DNA of 62,489 bases from Bacteroidota bacterium (GTDB taxonomy: Bacteria > Bacteroidota > Bacteroidia > Bacteroidales > F082): NCBI GenBank assembly GCA_018816765.1, contig JAHIUX010000010.1:1-62489 (forward strand). Direction: 5' to 3'. A program made the position numbers and the translations under genes. Below the pieces are notes generated by a model, which searched no databases, had not been told where the DNA came from, and saw only the letters and a program-made list of their open reading frames with translations. Of this stretch, positions 1 to 7,295 are shown in pieces; the first letter of the stretch is position 1; each line of letters begins with the position of its first letter.

Positions 1-1
1 C

Positions 2-517
2 ACGCACCCGCGCAGCGTCGATAAGTGGTTCCGCTACCTTCAGTTGGTTTCATCAGCCATTTTCAGCCTTGGACATGGATCGAATGATGCCCAGAAAACC
101 ATGGGGATCATTACCATTTTGTTGTTCAGCACGGGTAACCTTGGCCCTGAATTCTACGTACCTACCTGGGTTATTTTCAGCTGTTATGGCGCTATCGGTC
201 TGGGAACACTCGCTGGCGGACGGAAGGTGATCAAAACGCTGGGCAGTGGACTAACACACCTGAAACCCGTGCAGGGTTTTGCTGCCGAAACGGCTGGTGC
301 CATTGCCATCATCGGAAGCACAATGGGTGGCATTCCTGTAAGCACAACCCACACCATCACAGGTTCAATCATGGGTGTAGGCCTTACCAAGCGGGTTTCG
401 GCCATCCGTTGGGGTGTGGCATCCAACATCGTCCTTGCCTGGGTATTTACGATTCCGGGAACCATGCTGATGAGCGCAGGTATTTATTGGGTCATTTCGC
501 AGTTTATTGTAAAATAA
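2..517 (+). CDS. PiT-family inorganic phosphate transporter, C-terminal part (5' truncated by window edge)
   Basis: Inner-membrane phosphate permease of the PiT (PF01384) family. The frame is open from base 2, so the true start lies outside the window; the TTG at 44 is an internal leucine codon. The visible 171 codons carry the family signature GHGSNDAQK, which belongs to the phosphate/cation-binding repeat, and a second PVSTTHTITGSIMGVG repeat, followed by two hydrophobic segments and a short end. PiT proteins carry this signature once in each half, so only the C-terminal half is present. No DUF47/PhoU-like partner is visible downstream. The family call is secure; the substrate cannot be narrowed beyond phosphate from this fragment. 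Confidence 0.93.
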   Translation, partial: THPRSVDKWFRYLQLVSSAIFSLGHGSNDAQKTMGIITILLFSTGNLGPEFYVPTWVIFSCYGAIGLGTLAGGRKVIKTLGSGLTHLKPVQGFAAETAGAIAIIGSTMGGIPVSTTHTITGSIMGVGLTKRVSAIRWGVASNIVLAWVFTIPGTMLMSAGIYWVISQFIVK

Positions 518-521
518 ACTA

Positions 522-545
522 CCAGAATCATAGTTATTATTCTGG
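522..545 (+). terminator. Hairpin after the PiT gene
   Basis: CCAGAAT (522-528) pairs with ATTCTGG (539-545) across a 10-nt loop, five bases after the stop codon. There is no uridine run directly after it, so it may be a 3'-end stabilising hairpin rather than a full intrinsic terminator. Confidence 0.35.
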
Positions 546-616
546 CAGAATCAGCTGTTGGAATACCTGAACTGGGTTTGCCATTTTTTCTATAAGGAAA
601 TCAGGCAGACCTTTTT

Positions 617-649
617 TTTGTGATGTGTTGCAGGTTTACCGTTTCTTTG
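617..649 (+). promoter_or_regulatory. Candidate Bacteroidota promoter for the DUF4153-like gene
   Basis: TTTG (617-620), 21 nt, then TTTCTTTG (642-649), which matches TAnnTTTG except at the second base. The start codon at 682 would have a leader of about 25 nt. By-eye match only. Confidence 0.4.
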
Positions 650-681
650 TGTGAACCATTGACAACCTAAATGTAAGCGAA

Positions 682-1941
682 ATGAGAGACCTCATTAAAA
701 ACAAGCTCGGCGATCCTGATCTGCTGGAACAGATGTACCGCGAAAACCCTGATTTGTTCAGCAGCGAATTCAGGGCCATTTATCCGGACCTGGAACAGAC
801 TGAAGCCGTCCGTTTCTGGAAATCGAGGCTCGACTACGGTCAGGCCCCGGTAAAAGCTGTTGGCATCATCAAAATGGATGTGTATGTGCTGGTACTCGTT
901 TGTGCGCTTTCGGGTTTTCTGATCAAACTACCTGAGATATTTTCCATCGACCTGGAGAAATTCCCGTTTTATGAAAAAAACGCGGCACTGATTGTGCTTT
1001 TTGGTCTTTCGCTGTATGCCCTCCGGACCAATATGGTGCAAAGCTGGCGCAAAATCGCTGTCACCTTGCTTGCTTTTATCATTCCGGCCATCTACATCAA
1101 CCTGCTTCCCACCGGCAACGAAGCTGATGCCATCATCCTGGCATACCTTCACCTCCCGCTGCTCATGTGGAGCATTTATGGCCTGGTGTACATCGACTTC
1201 GACCTGAAAGACCTGGCCAAGCGCATCGTCTTCATACGGTACAATGGCGACCTGGCTATCCTTGGCGCCATCATCATGATTTCGGGAGGCATACTTACCG
1301 GCATTTCGATTGGCTTATTCAGTGCCATCGACATCCAGGCAGAAACATTTTACACAACCTATGTGGTCATCATTGGGCTGGTTTCAGTACCCGTGGTCGC
1401 CACCTATATTGTGCGCAATTATCCGTCGCTCACCAACAAAATTGCGCCTGTCATTGCCGGTATTTTCAGTCCGCTGGTGCTCATCACCCTGGTCATTTAC
1501 CTGCTGAGCATCATGGTTTCGGGCAAAGATCCATACAACGACCGCGATTTCCTGCTTGTGTTCAACGGGATGCTCCTCGGGGTAATGGCCATCATCGTGT
1601 TTTCTGTTTCCGAAACATCCTCCGGCAAGCGGCAAAGCCTCAACCGCTGGATACTGCTCATCCTGACCGGCGTAACACTGATCATCGACCTGGTGGCCTT
1701 ATCCGCTATCTTCTACCGCCTGGGCGAATATGGCATCACCCCCAACAGGATTGCTGTTTTAGGCTCGAACCTGTTGATCTTTGGCAATCTGTTGCAGATT
1801 TTCATCGACTTCATCAGGGTGCAGCTGGGCAAATCACACATTGATGTGGTGGAACGGACAATTGCACGCTACCTGCCTGTTTATACCTTATGGACCATAA
1901 TCGTTGTGTTTGGTTTCCCCTTGTTTTTTGGCATGAAATAG
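682..1941 (+). CDS. Polytopic membrane protein, DUF4153-like
   Basis: A 419-residue integral membrane protein. Residues 1-60 are hydrophilic and charged. About eleven hydrophobic segments follow, roughly at 66-85, 100-114, 125-140, 148-172, 190-214, 223-244, 254-278, 290-309, 324-346, 358-377 and 398-418. Near the C-terminus it has RLGEYGITPNR, which resembles the YG-T-NR motif of DUF4153 membrane proteins (memory-based match, no search done). No catalytic motif is visible and the biochemical function is unknown. It is a single-gene unit: 164 nt separate it from the PiT gene and 334 nt from the next gene. The Met at 682 is preceded by a plausible promoter and gives an N-terminus of the expected kind. 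Confidence 0.8.
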   Translation: MRDLIKNKLGDPDLLEQMYRENPDLFSSEFRAIYPDLEQTEAVRFWKSRLDYGQAPVKAVGIIKMDVYVLVLVCALSGFLIKLPEIFSIDLEKFPFYEKNAALIVLFGLSLYALRTNMVQSWRKIAVTLLAFIIPAIYINLLPTGNEADAIILAYLHLPLLMWSIYGLVYIDFDLKDLAKRIVFIRYNGDLAILGAIIMISGGILTGISIGLFSAIDIQAETFYTTYVVIIGLVSVPVVATYIVRNYPSLTNKIAPVIAGIFSPLVLITLVIYLLSIMVSGKDPYNDRDFLLVFNGMLLGVMAIIVFSVSETSSGKRQSLNRWILLILTGVTLIIDLVALSAIFYRLGEYGITPNRIAVLGSNLLIFGNLLQIFIDFIRVQLGKSHIDVVERTIARYLPVYTLWTIIVVFGFPLFFGMK

Positions 1942-2275
1942 CGGCAGCTGTTCATTGAATGACTAAGGGAGAATAACTGAAATTATCAACTCATTTACTT
2001 GACATTCAACTGATTTTAACCTATCTTTAGGGCCTTAAAACAAACAAGAGCCGGCCAATCTCCTCAACTTCTCCCTGATGCCCTTCAGCCGGCAGCTCAA
2101 GCTGAGGCTGTGTGCATCCTGCAAATTCAGGTCGCTGAAATCATGTGCTGCACGAACTGTTGGCAAGTCTGCAAACGGCCTTGCCTGCAGCCTTGCATCT
2201 TCTGTGTGCGTTGAAAACAAACAAAATGGGAAAGCCGAAACCCAAAACCAGTAGGCAATATAAACACACCACCTT
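1942..2275 (+). other. Gene-free stretch: candidate promoter and structured leader
   Basis: This 334-nt gap is not AT-rich, unlike most gaps in this window. TTG (1999-2001), 20 nt, then TATCTTTA (2022-2029) fits the Bacteroidota promoter with one mismatch and would give a leader of about 240 nt before the gene at 2276. Three small inverted repeats lie in that leader: CAGCT/AGCTG at 2093-2104, TTCAG/CTGAA at 2126-2139, and GGCAAG/CTTGCC at 2162-2185. No known riboswitch class is recognised. Open frames here have no family resemblance. Confidence 0.4.
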
Positions 2276-3022
2276 ATGGCACTCATTAAAACAGGCTCGA
2301 TGAGTCAATTTGCCGTTGCTGCCAGGCAGCCGCTCATCAGTCAGAAGACTTTTCTGAAAGGCATCAACACCTTTTCGTCGCTGTACGAAGTATCGCGGGA
2401 AATTCCTGCCGACACCTTCGAATTTGTTACCTCAGCAGATCAGCGCGGCGTTGCACTGAAAAGCATCAGGCTCTCACGCGGATTTGAAGGCTTTTTACAA
2501 CGCCTGCTCAATAAAACCAACGAGGTTTACTTTGTTGCCTGGGCCTTCGATCTGAGCGGCATGCCGGTAAACCTCTATCCGGGAAACAACCTTTCTTATC
2601 AGGATGTCATTATCCCCATCAAGTCTGGTAAGCTGCGCGAATTTATCGGCCAGGGCATCAACCTGTTTCCAAAGCGCCAGGTTGTCGGCGGCATCACCAT
2701 CAGGATTCAGCTCTGGGAGTCGGATCAGGAAATCAGGACTTTTGGCAAGGCCATGGCCGACACTGCTGATGCCATTCAGAAATCGAAGCTGAACAACCTC
2801 CTGTCGCTCATCTCTGTGGCAACAGGCGTCACCGGGGTTACTGTTGCACTCATTAAAGATGCATCCATTGAGCTGGCCAAGGTCATTGGCACCATCCTTC
2901 AGGCCAATGGCAACGATTATGTCGATTTCTTCGAAGGCTATTATCCTTCGGACAGCATTTGGGTTGCCGGAAACGAAGTAAGCAAGGGCAATTCAGCAGT
3001 GCTCACCCTGAGCAAATATTGA
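2276..3022 (+). CDS. Uncharacterised 248-residue protein, first gene of the patatin unit
   Basis: I do not recognise a family. There is no signal peptide. Residues about 40-135 are rich in short hydrophobic/polar alternations (for example NEVYFVAWAFDLSG), suggesting beta structure, possibly a beta-sandwich. GGITIRIQLWESDQE continues this, and then a helical part carries a glycine-rich hydrophobic stretch (LLSLISVATGVTGVTVALI, about residues 171-189) that could be a membrane-inserting helix. It is followed after 32 nt by the patatin-like phospholipase and then by a small membrane protein, all in the same direction, so the three are probably co-transcribed. A membrane-binding or pore-type accessory of the lipase is one guess, but the sequence gives no direct evidence of that. 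Start chosen as the only ATG near the frame opening. Confidence 0.75.
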   Translation: MALIKTGSMSQFAVAARQPLISQKTFLKGINTFSSLYEVSREIPADTFEFVTSADQRGVALKSIRLSRGFEGFLQRLLNKTNEVYFVAWAFDLSGMPVNLYPGNNLSYQDVIIPIKSGKLREFIGQGINLFPKRQVVGGITIRIQLWESDQEIRTFGKAMADTADAIQKSKLNNLLSLISVATGVTGVTVALIKDASIELAKVIGTILQANGNDYVDFFEGYYPSDSIWVAGNEVSKGNSAVLTLSKY

Positions 3023-3054
3023 TCGGAACCACAAATCAACCTAACAGAACTCAA

Positions 3055-4332
3055 ATGAACAGCTATACGCAACATCCCGAAGTGCTCAGGCTCGTAGAAT
3101 CCATCCACAGCAAAGGCCTCGACACAAAAATCTATTCCGACCTCATCGATGAACAGAACCACCAGTATGTTGATTTGGTTCAGGAAGGGGGCGGTGTGCT
3201 TGGCATCGCACTTGTCGGCTACACCTACATCCTCGAAAAGGCGGGCATCCGCTTTTTCAGCCTCGCCGGCACATCGGCCGGCGCCATCAACACCATGATG
3301 ATGGCCGGACTGGCCAGGGTAGGTGAACCTGTTTCGGAAAAGGTACTGACCATCATGAGCAGCAAAAACCTCTTTGATTTCGTCGATGGCAACACACGCC
3401 TGAAGAAGCTGGTCCAGGATTATATTGAGGACAGGCCCTTCTTTAAACTCCGGGTAGCTTTCAATGCCCTGCTCATCTGGAAAACACTGAAAGAAAACCT
3501 TGGTTTCAACCCGGGCAATGACTTCGAAAAATGGGTCGATTTTCACCTATCGCAGGCTGGTGTAACAACCATGGCCAATCTGCACAGGCGAAGACAGGAA
3601 TTGCCCGTATTGATGGACCGCACAAGCAGGGAAGTTTTGCTGAGGGAGGCAGCGGTTAAAATCATCACCTCCGATGTCACCACCAAGAGCAAAATCACCT
3701 TTCCGGAGATGGCCGAATTGTATTGGGCTGAACCCGAAACGGTGCATCCGTCCTGCTTTGTCAGGGCTTCCATGTCGATCCCATTCTTTTTTAATCCATT
3801 TCAGGTCAACAAGATACCCCATGCCGGAACAACTGAAGATCCAAATCTGCCAAAGGAATCGACGCGTTGGCGCAAGCACACCGGCTACCGGGGCCCGATA
3901 CCGGAAACGGTGCGCTTTGTAGATGGCGGCATGCTTTCAAATTTCCCGATCAATGCGTTTCACATGAAATCAGGCATGCCTAAAAAGCCCACTTTCGGGG
4001 CACGACTCAGCACCTGGCGCGATGCCTGCAGCAAATCAGAAAGCATTGGAGGGCTTTGCGGAGCCATGATCAGTACCATGCGGCAGCTGCACGACTATGA
4101 TTTTCTGCTGAAAAACGAAGATTACAAACAGCTCATCTGTAGCATTGATGCCGATGCCAAACACGATGCCCAGGGAAAAGACATGTTTAACTGGCTCGAT
4201 TTCAATATGTCCGAGGAAAAACGGCTTGCCCTGTTTACACTAGGTGCTGAAAAGGCCATTGCCTTCCTTGAGGGCTTCAACTGGGATAACTACAAACGGC
4301 TCAGGTCGGGGACATTAAACGAAGTTGCTTAA
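3055..4332 (+). CDS. Patatin-like phospholipase
   Basis: A 425-residue patatin-family (PF01734) lipid acyl hydrolase using a Ser-Asp dyad. The glycine-rich oxyanion loop EGGGVLGIALVG is at residues 44-55, the nucleophile elbow GTSAG places Ser74, and the DGG motif (FVDGGMLSNFP) places the catalytic Asp at 290. About 200 residues separate the two, within the family's range. There is no signal peptide, so it should be cytoplasmic or at the inner face of the membrane. I chose the ATG at 3055 (MNSYTQHP): the longer frame from 2959 would overlap the upstream gene by 64 nt. It probably forms an operon with the genes at 2276 and 4353. Substrate is unknown; phospholipid is the family norm. Confidence 0.92.
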   Translation: MNSYTQHPEVLRLVESIHSKGLDTKIYSDLIDEQNHQYVDLVQEGGGVLGIALVGYTYILEKAGIRFFSLAGTSAGAINTMMMAGLARVGEPVSEKVLTIMSSKNLFDFVDGNTRLKKLVQDYIEDRPFFKLRVAFNALLIWKTLKENLGFNPGNDFEKWVDFHLSQAGVTTMANLHRRRQELPVLMDRTSREVLLREAAVKIITSDVTTKSKITFPEMAELYWAEPETVHPSCFVRASMSIPFFFNPFQVNKIPHAGTTEDPNLPKESTRWRKHTGYRGPIPETVRFVDGGMLSNFPINAFHMKSGMPKKPTFGARLSTWRDACSKSESIGGLCGAMISTMRQLHDYDFLLKNEDYKQLICSIDADAKHDAQGKDMFNWLDFNMSEEKRLALFTLGAEKAIAFLEGFNWDNYKRLRSGTLNEVA

Positions 4333-4352
4333 TTACCATTAACATAGCGCAG

Positions 4353-4829
4353 ATGAAACATATTACATCATTGAGTTTAGCTGTATTGGCTGTGATCGTC
4401 ACAGCCTTCGCATACAGCCTCTCACAACGCCAGTTGCTGCCTTTGGCCCAGGAAGCGGACAGGAAACCGGCCGCTGTTGATTCCGCAATGGTGGATGCTG
4501 TTGACATTGCTTACGCCATGGAGGATGAACTGATGCTGTATAAACGCAGCAAAAGTCTTGATACCAGCATGGTACAAGCATTGATTGTGGACCTGAAAAA
4601 AACCATTGCCAGCCAGCAGCAGCCTGAAACAGCGAACATTGCAAAAGCAGATGCCGTGCAGCAGGGCCAGCCCGTCGACCTGAAGTTTCTGTTCAAAATG
4701 ATGCTTTCGGCCTTGTTTACCATAGCAAGCCTGTATGTTGTGCTTTCGAATAAGTACGATCAGGAGACAAAAAAATGGGCCTTCAGCATGCTGTCGCTGA
4801 TCGCCGGCATTTGGATTGGCACTGTGTGA
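4353..4829 (+). CDS. Small membrane protein, third gene of the patatin unit
   Basis: 158 residues of no recognised family. An N-terminal hydrophobic segment (about 4-24) is followed by roughly 80 polar residues likely to face the periplasm, with a helical, charged region. Two closely spaced C-terminal hydrophobic segments (about 111-130 and 138-156) are joined by the charged turn NKYDQETKKW, so they form a hairpin in the membrane. It begins 20 nt after the patatin stop codon and should be co-transcribed with it. A role as membrane anchor, target or inhibitor of the lipase is possible but unsupported by any motif. Confidence 0.72.
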   Translation: MKHITSLSLAVLAVIVTAFAYSLSQRQLLPLAQEADRKPAAVDSAMVDAVDIAYAMEDELMLYKRSKSLDTSMVQALIVDLKKTIASQQQPETANIAKADAVQQGQPVDLKFLFKMMLSALFTIASLYVVLSNKYDQETKKWAFSMLSLIAGIWIGTV

Positions 4830-5150
4830 TGCACTGAATCGGTGTTTTCGCTGTTCAGCTGCGATACATTGTTAGTCGACTGTTCGATTTGTTGGCATCT
4901 GTTTCAAGCCCATTTCACATCGCAATCGTTCGTATCCATTGTGGTTTTATTAAGAATAATTACAAATTATCGCATTTCATACAAAATTATTTATCAACCG
5001 TGTAAATTTAGCCATTTCTATGCATACCTTTAACCCTTAATCAATTACCCCGCACCGCCCCGGTGTATTTCCTTATATTTTCCCACAATCGCTGCAGGTT
5101 TTTGGGTTTTTAGGTATTCACAACATACAGGTCCAACTAACTCAACGCAT
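4830..5150 (+). other. Gene-free AT-rich stretch before the caspase-fold gene
   Basis: The 321-nt gap is AT-rich, as expected of a Bacteroidota promoter region. TAAATTTA (5003-5010) and TATATTTT (5073-5080) are partial -7 matches, without a convincing TTG at the right distance. CACCG/CGGTG (5053-5065) forms a small hairpin followed by a T-rich stretch and could end the upstream transcript. A 63-codon open frame at 4842-5033 has an unlikely composition and is not called. Confidence 0.35.
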
Positions 5151-7148
5151 ATGGCACGCTTTTTACGACTTGCTTTGCCCATCCTGGTGCTGATGGCAAT
5201 GCAACCACACATGATCCTCGCCCAACAAAGGGGTTTCAGGCCGGTGAATGTAAAGGTTGACGGGCAACCAACAGCGCTTTACTCGGGCAGTCACGCGCTG
5301 ATCATCGGGATCAGCAGCTACTACAATGGATGGCCTCCCTTGCCGGGCGTTAAAACAGATGTGGCCAATGTGAAAGCGGCCCTCGAAAAGCAGGACTTCA
5401 ATGTGGTTATTGTGAGCGACCTCGACAAGGCCGGCATTGACAAAGCCATCACCGATTTCATCCGGAAATACGGACAGGATCAGAACAACAGGCTGGTGTT
5501 CTATTTTGCAGGGCATGGGCACACCATCCGCACCAGTTACGGAGAAGAACTGGGTTACATTGTTCCGGTTGATGCCCCAAACCCAAACAAGAACAAGGCT
5601 GAATTTCAGGAGAAATCCATCGAAATGGCACAGGTCGACATTTATGCCCGGCGCATCAATTCAAAGCATGCCCTGTTTATGTTTGATGCCTGCTTCTCAG
5701 GATCACTCTTTGCCCTTTCGCGGGCTATTCCGGCAAGTATCTCCTACAACACCTCAAAACCAGTGAGGCAGTTCATCACTTCGGGAAGCGCCGAACAAAC
5801 TGTGCCTGATAAAAGCATTTTTTGTGAGCAATTTGTTGCTGCACTCAGTGGTGAAGGAGACCTCGACAAGGATGGCTATATCACTGGAGCCGAACTGGGG
5901 TACTTCCTCAGCAGCCAGGTAGTCAACTATTCGCGCAACAGCCAGAATCCGCAGTACGGCAAAATCCGCAATCCCAACCTCGACAAGGGCGATTTTGTGT
6001 TTATTTCTCCGCTTGGCACGCAAATACAAGCAGTAGAAGCGCCAGTAGTTCTATTGGGAAATATTGTGCTTAAGGCCGAAATGCCCGGGCGGTTCTTTCT
6101 TGACCACGAATACCAGCGCGATGTTACCTCTGGCACAGAACTCAGCATAAATGACCTGCCCGTTGGTTTACATGAACTAAAGATCGTGGGTGATGAAACC
6201 TGGTCAGAGACCATCAATGTGACAGAAAACACCACCGTCAGTTGTAAGGCTGTTTCGCCCAGATTACTCGACGAAACAGCCTGGGAAAAGGCTTCGAGCC
6301 TGAACACCAAAAGTGCGTATGAGCTGTATATTTCTAAATTTCCGGAGGGCATTTACCGCACAACAGCAAGGGATATGTTTGCCTGGACCAGTGCACTGGA
6401 AACTGAATCATACAAAGGTTACCGCGATTATTTGTCAGCATTTCCCAACGGAAAATATGCCCGCATTGCCAACGAAGAAGCCTGCTATCACAAAGCCAAA
6501 GAAAGCAATTTTGTCGATGATTATAAAACCTACTTCCAGACCTATCCAAAAGGAAAATATTACCAGGAAATTGCATCATACCTCGAAAGCGCCCTGTTCA
6601 CCATTGCTGAAAACGCTTTTTTCCTGAGCAATTACGAAAACGCAAAGAAATATTATGCCGACTATATTGAAACCTTTCCTTCAGGCGAACACATCAGCCA
6701 GGCCCGGGCAAAACAGGAACAGACCAGACTGAAACTCATCGAAATTGAAAACACGAAGAAACGCGAGGAAATCGCAAGGCTCAATGCCCTGGTGGTGCAA
6801 TACAAGAAAACGGCTTCCGGAAACTATGCCGGTGGCGTCGCGAAGCTCATCTTTGGTTTGGGCATCATGGGTGGAGGCGCATATATGACCTATGATGGCT
6901 GGAACAAGTCAATTGTTCAGGATTCAGGCGAAACAAAAGACCTGTTGTTTGCCATACTCGGGCCATCAGTAACTATTGTCGGTATTGTCATGTTCAGTGA
7001 CTCGTTTCGGAAATTCAAGACAGGTTCAACCAATTCAAAGAAAGCAAAGGAATATAAGCGGCAAATCAGAGACATCACCATCACCTGTGCGCCATCGCTT
7101 CAGCCCAATTATCAAAGCTATGGCATGGCCCTGCGACTGAATTTCTGA
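5151..7148 (+). CDS. Secreted/envelope caspase-fold (C14) protein with PEGA-like and TPR-like repeats and two membrane segments
   Basis: A 665-residue multidomain protein. A signal peptide covers about residues 1-25. The caspase-like domain (about 40-285) has the expected dyad: His122 in YFAGHGH and Cys181 in FDACFSGS. A PEGA-like beta domain (about 300-365) follows. Next come three or four degenerate repeats with the pattern Y...FP.GKY (about 380-510) that look like TPR or similar helical repeats. A charged coiled coil (about 512-555) precedes two hydrophobic segments (about 562-582 and 598-618) and a short tail ending in LNF. The location is therefore the periplasm with a membrane anchor, or the outer membrane. 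The protease target is unknown. Both catalytic residues are intact, so activity is expected. Confidence 0.88.
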   Translation: MARFLRLALPILVLMAMQPHMILAQQRGFRPVNVKVDGQPTALYSGSHALIIGISSYYNGWPPLPGVKTDVANVKAALEKQDFNVVIVSDLDKAGIDKAITDFIRKYGQDQNNRLVFYFAGHGHTIRTSYGEELGYIVPVDAPNPNKNKAEFQEKSIEMAQVDIYARRINSKHALFMFDACFSGSLFALSRAIPASISYNTSKPVRQFITSGSAEQTVPDKSIFCEQFVAALSGEGDLDKDGYITGAELGYFLSSQVVNYSRNSQNPQYGKIRNPNLDKGDFVFISPLGTQIQAVEAPVVLLGNIVLKAEMPGRFFLDHEYQRDVTSGTELSINDLPVGLHELKIVGDETWSETINVTENTTVSCKAVSPRLLDETAWEKASSLNTKSAYELYISKFPEGIYRTTARDMFAWTSALETESYKGYRDYLSAFPNGKYARIANEEACYHKAKESNFVDDYKTYFQTYPKGKYYQEIASYLESALFTIAENAFFLSNYENAKKYYADYIETFPSGEHISQARAKQEQTRLKLIEIENTKKREEIARLNALVVQYKKTASGNYAGGVAKLIFGLGIMGGGAYMTYDGWNKSIVQDSGETKDLLFAILGPSVTIVGIVMFSDSFRKFKTGSTNSKKAKEYKRQIRDITITCAPSLQPNYQSYGMALRLNF

Positions 7149-7150
7149 TA

Positions 7151-7174
7151 CGAAGGGTATTCGCACACCCTTCG
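7151..7174 (+). terminator. Hairpin after the caspase-fold gene
   Basis: CGAAGGGT (7151-7158) pairs perfectly with ACCCTTCG (7167-7174) across 8 nt, two bases after the stop codon. There is no following uridine run, so it is a candidate 3'-end structure only. Confidence 0.4.
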
Positions 7175-7295
7175 CCTGATCGCAGCTTAAATCAAATAAG
7201 CGGCTTCGCACAACTCCTTTCTTCATTTTACTGACCGCTGACCAGGTTCACCGGATTTTTCTATTTTTACGCTTTCAAAAAATAGCATACCCTTT

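Noticed and set aside
2035-2286. 83-codon minus-strand open frame spanning the leader at 2 kb
   Set aside because: Composition is not protein-like (many Cys, Leu, Ser, Arg), and the region has a plus-strand promoter candidate and hairpins.
2226-2303. 25-codon basic open frame (MGKPKPKTSRQ...) overlapping the start of the gene at 2276
   Set aside because: No family resemblance; it overlaps the real gene by 28 nt in another frame and has no promoter of its own.
4842-5033. 63-codon open frame in the gap before the caspase-fold gene
   Set aside because: AT-rich non-coding composition, rich in Cys, Phe, Ile and Tyr, with no start context or homology.
2276-7148. Calling the patatin and caspase-fold genes a CBASS or other known anti-phage system
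   Set aside because: No cyclase, sensor NTPase, CRISPR or toxin gene is present; the caspase-fold protein is exported, which does not fit abortive infection in the cytoplasm.
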